A stretch of DNA of 64,000 bases from Paenibacillus beijingensis (GTDB lineage: Bacteria > Bacillota > Bacilli > Paenibacillales > Paenibacillaceae), in NCBI RefSeq assembly GCF_000961095.1, contig NZ_CP011058.1, positions 4,491,501 through 4,555,500 on the forward strand, written 5' to 3'. Made by a program: the position numbers and the translations under genes. The notes under the pieces are model-generated. The model was not told where the DNA came from, searched no databases, and was given only the letters and a program-made list of their open reading frames with translations. Each line of letters starts with the position of its first letter. The stretch's first letter is position 1. Positions 40,670 through 49,061 of this stretch are shown piece by piece.

Positions 40670-43033
40670 ATGAAAAGCGAGTACAGGAAGGAAAGTGTCT
40701 CAAAATCGAAGGGCGGTTTGCGGAGAGTTATTCTATTTGTTCTGATCCTGTCAGCCGGTTGGTTGTTCGTCAGTTCTCATTCGGCATGGGCAAGTTTCAG
40801 CAGCTTCATTACACGCAGCGGAGATAAATTCATGGACGGCGGTACCGAGTTCCGTTTTGTCGGCACGAATGTGCCGTTTTTGCTCCGGTCGTGGGCCGAT
40901 CCGGCCGAGATCGAAGACACGATGAAGGCGGCGGCCGCTTCCGGTATCAACGTCATCCGGGCGTACCCGTTCGAAGTGCGGATGAGCGCCGATCCGCAGG
41001 GAACGTTCAGGCATGTTATGGGCCCGGGAAATTTTAACGAAAGCGCGTTTAAGCTCGCCGACAAAGCAATTCAGCTGGCAAATCAGTACAACATCCGGCT
41101 TATTATCCCGTTCGTGGACAATTACAATTATGTCGGGGGATACGCCGACTGGGCGGCATTCCGGGGCAAAAGCGCAAGCGAATTTTGGACCGATGCGACT
41201 CTCAAGCAAGATTTTAAAAATTTTATCTCCTACGTCTTAAACCGCACAAACAGCTACACCAATATCCTTTATAAAGACGACAAAGCGATTATGGCTTGGC
41301 AGCTCGGCAACGAGTTGCTGTCGACGGACAGCTGGACGAGCGAAATGGCCGCTTATACGAAAAGTATCGATCCCAATCACCTCGTCGGCGACGGGGGCTA
41401 TGTGCGCGCGCAGGGGATCCGGACGAATGCAGTCAACGACGCCAACATTGATTTTATCGATCCGCACATTTACAGCTATCACCAGGTGGACATGGCGGCC
41501 AAGCTTTCGGAATGGAGAAACACGACGGCAGGCAAAAAGCCGCTCATTATCGGGGAGTTCGGCGATTATTCCGCCGCTGAAACCGAGCAATTGCTCGGCA
41601 TTGTGCAGAGCAACGGTACGAGTGGCGCGATGTACTGGGGAACGATGCCGCATCATAAGCTGGGAGGATGGCATTGGCCACCGCTGAACGGCTGGGTCTA
41701 CCTTCGCTACCCGGGCTTTGCAAGCGGCGACTGGGCGGAAGAGACGGCGATCGTCGGGAAGCTGCGTCAATACGCATATGCCATGCAAGGGCAGTCGCCG
41801 CCGGCGTGGCCGGCGCCGGCAGCTCCTGTCATGCTGCCGGCCGATTCCGTGCATAACCTGTCATGGAGGGGATCGGCGGGAGCGCGCGAATATGAAATCG
41901 GGCGGGCGCAGAGCGCATCCGGCCCGTGGACGGTCATCGCCGCTAATGCAACCGACGATGTGTCCGTGCCGCGCTTTTACAACGATACCGTACCGCTGTT
42001 TGACGACACAACCGCCGTTCCCGGCACATCTTACTATTACCGGGTGCGGGCGAAAAGCGCAGACGGCGTGGCGTCCGTTTATTCGAACGTGATCGGTCCC
42101 ATTATGGCACGCGATGTCATCGTGGTCGATAACGGTGGCATAAACTATACGGAGACCGGAACATGGGGAAGCAGTACGCTGCCCGGAAGCTATAACGGAG
42201 GTTCGCGATACAGCAGCCTTGCCGGCAGCACGGCGCGCTGGCAGCCGAACGTGACGGCGCCCGGCTATTACAGCATTTTTGTCCGCTATCCGTATCATGC
42301 GACGTCGGCGCTCAATGCGCGCTACAAAATTTACCATAACGGTGTTTTCGACTCTGTCAGCGGCATCGACCAAACCGTCCTGGCGGACGGAAAGTGGCGG
42401 CTGATCGATACCGTCTACTTTGCGGGGGGACCGTCGGAATATATCGAGCTGCAGGCGGTGGGCGGTTCCTCGGCCAACTACCGCGCGGACGCCGTACTGG
42501 TTGAACCGCGGCTGTTTGGGGACAGCTTTCAACGAGACGGCGGAGTCGCGGGTTGGACGGCGCCGAGCGGCGTTTGGAGCACTGCGACGGACGGAACGAC
42601 GGTCTTTAAGCAATCGGGCACTACGGGCGAGGCGGAAGCCTATGCGGGACCTTCCGTCGCCGATGCCGCCGTTTCGGCTGCCGTCAAAGCGTATGATCTG
42701 AGCGGCGCCAATGCATCGGCAGGGTTAATCGCACGGGCGAGCGCCGATCTGTCCAGCTTTTACACGATGCGCATCAATTATGATACGAATAAGCTGCAGC
42801 TGTACAAAAAGGTGAGCGGCGTTTGGACGAAGCTCGGCGAGACGGACTTCCAAGCTTCGCCGGGAACGTGGTATTTGCTCCGGCTGGAGCTGAAAGGAGC
42901 TTCAATTAAAGCGTTTGTGAACGGTTCAATCAAGCTGAACGTTTCGGATACGGCTTTGTCGGCCGGGTACTCGGGCCTGCGGACGTACGGCCAGACCGTT
43001 GTTTTCGACAACTTCCATATTTCGGCGAATTAA
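40670..43033 (+). CDS. Secreted GH5-like glycoside hydrolase (mannanase type) with C-terminal modules
   Basis: Start at ATG 40670 (AAAGGTGAG upstream), 787 residues. A signal peptide (about 1-41, ending SHSAWA) is followed by a GH5-type TIM barrel (about 43-370). Glu215 in WQLGNE is the probable acid/base and Glu296 in IIGEFGDY the nucleophile; the opening FRFVGTNVPFLLR recalls endo-beta-mannanases. Then come an Fn3-like domain (about 385-480), a golvesin/CBM-like beta domain (about 485-610) and a LamG/concanavalin-like domain (about 620-787). It should cut an extracellular polysaccharide, probably a mannan or related glucan. Confidence 0.85.
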   Translation: MKSEYRKESVSKSKGGLRRVILFVLILSAGWLFVSSHSAWASFSSFITRSGDKFMDGGTEFRFVGTNVPFLLRSWADPAEIEDTMKAAAASGINVIRAYPFEVRMSADPQGTFRHVMGPGNFNESAFKLADKAIQLANQYNIRLIIPFVDNYNYVGGYADWAAFRGKSASEFWTDATLKQDFKNFISYVLNRTNSYTNILYKDDKAIMAWQLGNELLSTDSWTSEMAAYTKSIDPNHLVGDGGYVRAQGIRTNAVNDANIDFIDPHIYSYHQVDMAAKLSEWRNTTAGKKPLIIGEFGDYSAAETEQLLGIVQSNGTSGAMYWGTMPHHKLGGWHWPPLNGWVYLRYPGFASGDWAEETAIVGKLRQYAYAMQGQSPPAWPAPAAPVMLPADSVHNLSWRGSAGAREYEIGRAQSASGPWTVIAANATDDVSVPRFYNDTVPLFDDTTAVPGTSYYYRVRAKSADGVASVYSNVIGPIMARDVIVVDNGGINYTETGTWGSSTLPGSYNGGSRYSSLAGSTARWQPNVTAPGYYSIFVRYPYHATSALNARYKIYHNGVFDSVSGIDQTVLADGKWRLIDTVYFAGGPSEYIELQAVGGSSANYRADAVLVEPRLFGDSFQRDGGVAGWTAPSGVWSTATDGTTVFKQSGTTGEAEAYAGPSVADAAVSAAVKAYDLSGANASAGLIARASADLSSFYTMRINYDTNKLQLYKKVSGVWTKLGETDFQASPGTWYLLRLELKGASIKAFVNGSIKLNVSDTALSAGYSGLRTYGQTVVFDNFHISAN

Positions 43034-43042
43034 TGTACGGGA

Positions 43043-43074
43043 GCCCCCGTTTTACGGTCACGTAAAGCGGGGGC
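43043..43074 (+). terminator. Hairpin after the GH5-like gene
   Basis: GCCCCCGTTTTACG pairs imperfectly with CGTAAAGCGGGGGC around GTCA. There is no T-run, so termination may be partial and allow read-through into the two-component genes. Confidence 0.55.
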
Positions 43075-43104
43075 AGCCTTGCGATAAGAAAGCGAAGTGA
43101 TCGT

Positions 43105-44889
43105 ATGAAGAAGCGGCGATTTTGGATTCCGAATACGCTCCGGCATCGGCTGTTTGTTGCCTATGTCGTGCTGTTGCTGCTTCCTTACTCTATGCTGAGC
43201 GTCTACCATTTTCGCGAAATCGAACACGCAATGCGCAGCAATATTAGCCAGCAGGACAAGCAAAATCTGGAATCGGTCAAGCGTTCGCTTGATAACGTAA
43301 TGGGGTTCATGACGAAGACGGCAACGCTGCTTGAGCAGGACGCGACCGTCCAGTCGCTGCTTATGTACCCGGATCTCTTTGACGATTTCGAACGGGGAAG
43401 GAAGCTCGACTCCAAATTTTCAAGCATCATCAACAGCTTCTTCCTGTCGGAGGCCGAAGTTTATTTTACGGTTGCCGATCTCCACCATCATGTGTACAAG
43501 TCCTACATTCCTCTCCAGTATGAGCCGGGCAAAGAGCAGGCCTGGATTGCGAAGCACGAACAATCGGGCCAAAAATTTCAATGGATCAGCGCCGATCCCA
43601 ATTACGTTTCCCGCGATATTTCGCGGAGTCCGTCGCTTGTATCGTTCATTTCGACGCTCAGCGACGAGCAGTTCCGTCCCGTCGGTTATGCGCGGATCAG
43701 CATCGATTACGACCCGTGGTTCAAGTCCTTTACATCCTCCGCCAAAGAAAGCGGCCAAACGTACTTTATCGTGGACGAAAAAGGCACCGTGCTGGGAAGA
43801 TCGGATCCCGGGTCGGAATTGCCGGCTGCGGTTACGGGCAAGCTTGCGGAGGCTAATCCGGCCGAGAGTTTGTCTGCCCGGGACGATTCGAATTCGCTCT
43901 ACAATTTCAGCTATATTCCCGCTTTGCATTGGTATGTGGTGAAACAAGCTCCGCTCGATGTGCTGTATCGCGAAGTCAATCAGGAGAAGCAGCGCTTCTA
44001 TATCGTCATATCGGCGTTTAGTCTCGCGTTTCTGTTCTTCACCTTCGTCATAACCGGAGCTTTCACCCGCCCGCTGAAGCTGCTGCAAAAAAAGATGGAA
44101 ACCGCGGCGGCCAAAGAACTGCAAGTGACGCTCTCCGAGCAGCGCGGAGCGGAGGAGATCGTCGCGCTGTCCGCAAGCTTCAACCGGATGCTGCGCGACA
44201 TGAACGGGCTGATCGGGCGGCTGAAGGAAGAGGAGCGGCAGCGGCAGGTCGTCCGCTTTCAAGTGCTGCTGTCGCAGATGGACCCGCACTTTCTGCTCAA
44301 TACGCTCAATACGATCAAATGCATCGCGCTCAAAAACGACGACGAAGAAACGCATGATCTGTGCGTATCGCTCGGCAAGCTGCTGGAGCGGAGCCTGAAC
44401 CTCGAGGTGGACATGATCTATTTGGAGGATGAGATCGAAATGGTGAGGGCGTATATGCAAATTCAGAATGCCCGCTACGGCAACCTGTTTACGATCGAAT
44501 ACGACTATGAGCATGCGCTGCGGTACGCGCTCGTGCCGAAAGCGACGCTGCAGCCGCTCGTCGAAAATTCGATCTATCACGGTTTCTCCGCCCGCCGTGA
44601 AGGACATATCATCATGCGGATCTATACATCGGCAGATCAGCTCGTCATGGAGATCGAGGACGACGGCGCCGGGCTCGGGCCGAAGACGCCGGCTTCCCGC
44701 AGGCGGAAAGGAATCGGCCTGCAAAATATCCGGGAGCGGCTGGAGATTCTGTTTCAGCAGCGGGCGGGCCTCGAGCTGATCGCTTTGGAGCATGGAGTAC
44801 TGGCGCGTCTGCGCATTCCGCTGCTCTTGTCAACCCCTTACGGAAAGGAGGGTTACGTCGATGTGGTCAACGTTAATCGTGGAGGATGA
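43105..44889 (+). CDS. YesM-type sensor histidine kinase
   Basis: The 594-residue kinase has membrane helices at about 14-34 and 298-318 enclosing a Cache-like extracellular sensor, then HAMP, then the His_kinase domain with His in MDPHFLLNTLNTIKC (about 392-406), where the phosphorylated His follows the conserved Pro. The HATPase has ATLQPLVENSIYHGF and GIGLQNIRERL. YesM-type kinases sense oligosaccharides outside the cell. Its C-terminus overlaps the response-regulator start by 29 bp. Confidence 0.93.
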   Translation: MKKRRFWIPNTLRHRLFVAYVVLLLLPYSMLSVYHFREIEHAMRSNISQQDKQNLESVKRSLDNVMGFMTKTATLLEQDATVQSLLMYPDLFDDFERGRKLDSKFSSIINSFFLSEAEVYFTVADLHHHVYKSYIPLQYEPGKEQAWIAKHEQSGQKFQWISADPNYVSRDISRSPSLVSFISTLSDEQFRPVGYARISIDYDPWFKSFTSSAKESGQTYFIVDEKGTVLGRSDPGSELPAAVTGKLAEANPAESLSARDDSNSLYNFSYIPALHWYVVKQAPLDVLYREVNQEKQRFYIVISAFSLAFLFFTFVITGAFTRPLKLLQKKMETAAAKELQVTLSEQRGAEEIVALSASFNRMLRDMNGLIGRLKEEERQRQVVRFQVLLSQMDPHFLLNTLNTIKCIALKNDDEETHDLCVSLGKLLERSLNLEVDMIYLEDEIEMVRAYMQIQNARYGNLFTIEYDYEHALRYALVPKATLQPLVENSIYHGFSARREGHIIMRIYTSADQLVMEIEDDGAGLGPKTPASRRRKGIGLQNIRERLEILFQQRAGLELIALEHGVLARLRIPLLLSTPYGKEGYVDVVNVNRGG

Positions 44890-45628
44890 GCATCAGGCGG
44901 CGGAGTACGTGCGGACGCTCGTTCTGAAAGCGGATGCGGGCTTTCGGATCGTCGGCGACGCCTCAAACGGAAAGGAAGCATACGAGTTGATTGTAAAAAA
45001 CGCGCCCGATCTGGTCATTTGCGATATTCGGATGCCGGAGTGGGACGGAATCGAGCTGCTGAAGCGGGTCCGGCAGGCCGGCATTGAAAGCCGTTTCGTC
45101 ATGCTCACCTGCATGAACGAATTCGAGTATGCCCGGCAGGCGCTGGAGTACGGAGCTTCGAGCTATTTGCTGAAGCTGTCAATGGATCTGATCTCTTTTA
45201 AAAAAATGCTGGAAAAGATGGATGCCGAGCTGCGCAAGCTGGGGCGGATGAAGCAAATCGAAACGTATTTATCCGCTGTGCCGGAGAGGGATCAGGCCGC
45301 AACCGATCACCCGGAAATCAATAAAGTAATCGAATATTTGAACGCCCGTTACCGCGGACAGGTCACGCTCAGCTCCGCCGCGCGTCATATTAATATGGAT
45401 CCGAGCTATTTGAGCGACTTGTTCAAACGGAAAACGTCGCTTACGCTGACCGAATACGTGAACCGTCTGCGCATCGATGCCGCCTTGTTTTACTTGAAGC
45501 AGACGGATGATGCCGTCGGTGAAATCGGGGCGAGAGTCGGCTTCATGAACGACAACTATTTCATCAAGATGTTCAAGCGGCTGACCGGCATGACGCCAAG
45601 CCAATACCGGAGACAGTTCCGGCCCTGA
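44861..45628 (+). CDS. YesN-type response regulator with AraC DNA-binding domain
   Basis: The 255-residue protein (AAGGAGGG upstream of ATG 44861) has a receiver domain with Asp55 in LVICDIRMPEWDG and an AraC-type pair of helix-turn-helix motifs in the last 100 residues (SSAARHINMDPSYLSDLFKR and EIGARVGFMNDNYFIKMFKR). It is short for its group, with only a minimal linker between the two domains. It probably activates the GH5-like gene and the ABC operon via the shared AAAATCGTTCTATT element. Confidence 0.93.
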   Translation: MWSTLIVEDEHQAAEYVRTLVLKADAGFRIVGDASNGKEAYELIVKNAPDLVICDIRMPEWDGIELLKRVRQAGIESRFVMLTCMNEFEYARQALEYGASSYLLKLSMDLISFKKMLEKMDAELRKLGRMKQIETYLSAVPERDQAATDHPEINKVIEYLNARYRGQVTLSSAARHINMDPSYLSDLFKRKTSLTLTEYVNRLRIDAALFYLKQTDDAVGEIGARVGFMNDNYFIKMFKRLTGMTPSQYRRQFRP

Positions 45629-45658
45629 CGAACAGCTTGTCCGTATAGACCAAAACCA

Positions 45659-45720
45659 AAAATCGTTCTATTGAATCCCAAAGCGCGTTACTGACCGTGC
45701 GATTTTTTTTTGTATATATT
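45659..45720 (+). promoter_or_regulatory. Promoter and putative activator site of the sugar ABC operon
   Basis: AAAATCGTTCTATT at 45659-45672 precedes TATATT (45715-45720, followed by GAG) by exactly 42 bp, the same as in front of the GH5-like gene. A run of T's at 45702-45711 could also end the upstream regulator transcript, helped by imperfect pairing of AAAATCG with CGATTTTT. Confidence 0.65.
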
Positions 45721-45755
45721 GAGAGTGCAATCATTTCCAAAAAGGGGATGCGACG

Positions 45756-47102
45756 ATGGTAAAAATGAAAAGCTGGTTTGCGGTTACGTTAGTCGCAATG
45801 TTGTTTGCCGGATTGCTGTCCGCCTGCAGCGGCGGGGGATCGAATGAAGGGACAAACGGGAATACGGCCGGCACGAACAAACCGGCGCAAAACGAACCGG
45901 CCAAAAGCGAACCTGTGAAGCTGAAGTTTTGGGGCGGTGTTCCCGCGGAAGCGGGGCCGCAGGCGATCGTGGATGCGTGGAACGCCCAGAACAAAGACAT
46001 CCAGGTTGAATATGAACGGTTCGTCAACGACGACCCCGGCAATTTGAAGCTCGATACGGCCCTGATGACCGGCCAGGACGCCGACTTGTTTGTGAACTAT
46101 GCGATGCCGCGCCTGAAGCAGCGGGTTGAAGCGGGATTAGCGCTTGATCTGAGCGCGCTCGGCGATTATAACATCGACGATATGATGGGACCGGACGCCA
46201 AGCTGTGGCAGGTGGACGGGAAGTACTACGGAATGCCGACGACAAAGAACATGGCGTTCTTCTGGCTGAACAAAGACATGCTCGACAAAGCGAACCTGCC
46301 GATACCGCCGCTCGATTGGACTTGGGACGATGTCCGCACGTATGCGAAGAAGCTGAAGGAGACGGGCACCAATTGGGGGCTGCTGCAGCATGAGGCGGTG
46401 TTCATGGCCCCGTTCGACGGTACGCTCGCCGCGATCGGCACGACGAAAGCCGACGGAAAGTCGAATCTCGATAACCCGCTTATGAAAGCAGGCTTCCAGA
46501 ATTATTACGATCTGATGTTTACCGATCAATCGACGCCTCCGTACGGCGAGCAAATTACGAGTAAAATGCCGGTCGATACGATGTTCCTGAAAGGAGAGGC
46601 GGGGATGCTGAACGCAGGGTTGTTTATTTTCCGCAATTCCAACAATTTGAAGGACAACCCGCGCACGTTCAAAATCGCCTTTGCCGCCATGCCGAGAATT
46701 TCGAAAAATGATTCCGAATTCAAATATCCGGGCGGGCTTGGCGACGTCATCTCCATCAACGCCAAGTCGCCGAACAAGGAAGCGGCCTGGAAGTTTCTGA
46801 AGTGGTATGCCGACGGCGGCATGCTTCCGGTAGCTGCCGGCGGACGTATCCCCGCTTCGAAAGCGGTGAACAAAGACGAGGCGCTCAATCTGATGCTCAA
46901 GGGAGTCGAAGATTTGTACGATAAAGATTCGCTCATGAAGGTCGTATTCGGGGAGTTCCCGACCTATGTAGACATGCTGGATCAGAAAATGGTCGACATG
47001 CGCAGAGAAGAATTCGAGAAATTTTTCCTCAAGCAGGAGGACCTGGATACGGCGCTTGCCAATATGGTCAAAAAGCATAACGAAGCGTTGGGCGTAAAGT
47101 AG
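45756..47102 (+). CDS. Sugar ABC transporter substrate-binding lipoprotein (family 1)
   Basis: A 448-residue protein with a lipobox (FAGLLSACSGGGS, Cys near 24), an Asn/Thr-rich linker, and the family 1 solute-binding fold. KLKFWGGVPAEAGPQAIVDAWNAQNKDI opens the domain, and TKNMAFFWLNKDMLDKANLP is the typical hinge segment. AAAAGGGGATG serves as ribosome site. It delivers oligosaccharides to the two following permeases. Confidence 0.9.
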   Translation: MVKMKSWFAVTLVAMLFAGLLSACSGGGSNEGTNGNTAGTNKPAQNEPAKSEPVKLKFWGGVPAEAGPQAIVDAWNAQNKDIQVEYERFVNDDPGNLKLDTALMTGQDADLFVNYAMPRLKQRVEAGLALDLSALGDYNIDDMMGPDAKLWQVDGKYYGMPTTKNMAFFWLNKDMLDKANLPIPPLDWTWDDVRTYAKKLKETGTNWGLLQHEAVFMAPFDGTLAAIGTTKADGKSNLDNPLMKAGFQNYYDLMFTDQSTPPYGEQITSKMPVDTMFLKGEAGMLNAGLFIFRNSNNLKDNPRTFKIAFAAMPRISKNDSEFKYPGGLGDVISINAKSPNKEAAWKFLKWYADGGMLPVAAGGRIPASKAVNKDEALNLMLKGVEDLYDKDSLMKVVFGEFPTYVDMLDQKMVDMRREEFEKFFLKQEDLDTALANMVKKHNEALGVK

Positions 47103-47268
47103 GCGGATATTCCCGGCAAATAAGCAACTCCGGCAATATAGGCAATTAAAGAAGCAAAACGGGAAAGCTGTTCAGTGTTGGCGGAGGGGAGGGGCGAAAG
47201 CGTGTATCCTCCCCGTCCAAAGCTTATGCCCGATGCCGCGAAAGCACCGGAAGGAGGAATTCACCGTC

Positions 47269-48144
47269 ATGAAATGGCACAGAAAGGAAAAGATCGCCGG
47301 CCTGCTTTTTATCGCGCCGAATTTGCTCGGGATCTTGCTGTTTTTCGTTATACCGGCGCTGTTCTCGCTCGGCATGATGTTTACCGACTACAAATTTGCG
47401 AATCCAAAATACCATTTCGTCGGTCTGGATAATTTCAAGAAGCTGTTCACGGACGATATCTTTTATACGTCATTGAAAAATACAACCATTTTTCTTGCCG
47501 CCGTACCCGTTTCACTGGTGATTGCATTTGTCATCGCGCTGCTGCTCAACCGGAGCGTTTATCTGAAGGGTCTGCTGCGGGCGATGTTCTTTATGCCGTA
47601 CATTACGAGCGGGGTTGCGATTGCGTTTGTCTGGATGCTGCTGTTTCAGCCTACGGAAGGGCCGGTCAACAACTTTCTGCGGGGAATCGGTATTGCCAAT
47701 CCTCCAGGATGGTTCTCGACGACGGACACGTCGATGTATGCCATCGACATCATCTGGGTCTGGTTCATTCTCGGCTACAACATGATCATTTATTTGGCGG
47801 CGCTGCAGGAAATCTCGGAGGAGCTTATTGAAGCGGCTCGAATCGACGGCGCCCGCAAATGGACGTATATCACCCGGATCGTATGGCCGCTCGTCAGTCC
47901 GACCACATTCCTGCTGCTTGTGACCGGGCTGATCATGTCGCTCAAAACGTTCGGCATCATTCAGGCGATTACCCAGGGAGGGCCGAGCAACAGCACGACG
48001 ATCGTATCGCTTTACGTTTACCGGACTGCCTTCAGCTATTACGAAATGGGCTATGCTTCAGCCGTGTCATGGGTGCTGTTCGCCATCATACTCGCAATAA
48101 CGCTGCTGCAGTGGTTCGGCCAGAAGAAATGGGTTCATTACTGA
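47269..48144 (+). CDS. Sugar ABC transporter permease 1 (MalF/UgpA type)
   Basis: Start at ATG 47269 with AAGGAGGA upstream, 291 residues with six membrane segments. The EAA motif is LIEAARIDGARKWTYITRIVWPLVSP (about residues 186-211). As is common in this transporter type, no ATPase is encoded here; a shared MsmX/UgpC-like ATPase from elsewhere must energise it. The gene follows the binding protein by 166 bp. Confidence 0.92.
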   Translation: MKWHRKEKIAGLLFIAPNLLGILLFFVIPALFSLGMMFTDYKFANPKYHFVGLDNFKKLFTDDIFYTSLKNTTIFLAAVPVSLVIAFVIALLLNRSVYLKGLLRAMFFMPYITSGVAIAFVWMLLFQPTEGPVNNFLRGIGIANPPGWFSTTDTSMYAIDIIWVWFILGYNMIIYLAALQEISEELIEAARIDGARKWTYITRIVWPLVSPTTFLLLVTGLIMSLKTFGIIQAITQGGPSNSTTIVSLYVYRTAFSYYEMGYASAVSWVLFAIILAITLLQWFGQKKWVHY

Positions 48145-48158
48145 GAGGGGGAGGCCGC

Positions 48159-49049
48159 ATGCAGCTTGCTAACGTTGGAAAAGGAAAAGTTAACGCGAGA
48201 AAAGGACTGCTCGCCCCGAATCGAGGAACGATCAGATTGAGAAAAGGGCTGCTCACCGCGGTCATGTTCGGGCTCGGTCTGCTGACCATTCTCCCTTTTC
48301 TGTGGATGATCGTAACGTCGGTGAAGAGTCCCTCAGAAGTGTTCGTTTATCCGATCAAATGGATTCCCGACCATCTCGTATGGGAGCATCATGTGAAAGT
48401 TTGGACCGGAAAACAAAGCTTCGCTCTTTACTATATGAACTCGCTCAAAATTTCAATCGTCGGCGTGCTCGGCGCCACGCTGCTGTCGGCCTGCGCCGCT
48501 TACGGGTTTTCCCGCATCGAGTTTCGCGGCCGGGACGCGCTGTTTCTGTTCTACCTGTCGATGATGATGATTCCCCCGCAGGTGCTGTTCGTGCCCAAAT
48601 TCGTCCTGTTCGACTGGGCCGGCATCTACAATACGCACTGGGCTCTTATTCTGCCCTCCTGGTTCAGCATCTTCGGCGTGTTTATGCTTCGCCAGTTTTT
48701 TATCGGCATCCCGCGGGAGATGACCGAGGCGGCGTTCATCGATGGAGCCGGCCACTTCAAAATTTTTTGGCGGCTTATGCTCCCGCTTTCCAAACCGGCG
48801 CTTGCGACGTTCATGATTATCGATTTTTCGTGGCAGTGGAACGATTACGAGAATGCGCTCGTGTTTCTGACCGACCGGAAGCTGTACACGGTTCCGCTCG
48901 GGATGCAAAATTTCATTCTCGAGAACAACATTGATTACAACGGCATGATGGCGGCCGCGACAGCCGGCATTATCCCGATGCTACTCGTATTTATCGCCGG
49001 CCAGAAGTTCATTATCCAAGGGCTGTCCGGTTCGGCGGTCAAAGGGTGA
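48159..49049 (+). CDS. Sugar ABC transporter permease 2 (MalG/UgpE type)
   Basis: A 296-residue permease with an unusually long basic N-terminus (about 30 residues) before the first helix and six membrane segments. The EAA loop is seen in PREMTEAAFIDGAGHFKIFWRLMLPLSKPAL, and the C-terminal helix ends IIQGLSGSAVKG. GAGAGGGGGAGG lies upstream. It works with the preceding permease. Confidence 0.92.
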   Translation: MQLANVGKGKVNARKGLLAPNRGTIRLRKGLLTAVMFGLGLLTILPFLWMIVTSVKSPSEVFVYPIKWIPDHLVWEHHVKVWTGKQSFALYYMNSLKISIVGVLGATLLSACAAYGFSRIEFRGRDALFLFYLSMMMIPPQVLFVPKFVLFDWAGIYNTHWALILPSWFSIFGVFMLRQFFIGIPREMTEAAFIDGAGHFKIFWRLMLPLSKPALATFMIIDFSWQWNDYENALVFLTDRKLYTVPLGMQNFILENNIDYNGMMAAATAGIIPMLLVFIAGQKFIIQGLSGSAVKG

Positions 49050-49061
49050 GGAGGGGGTGGA

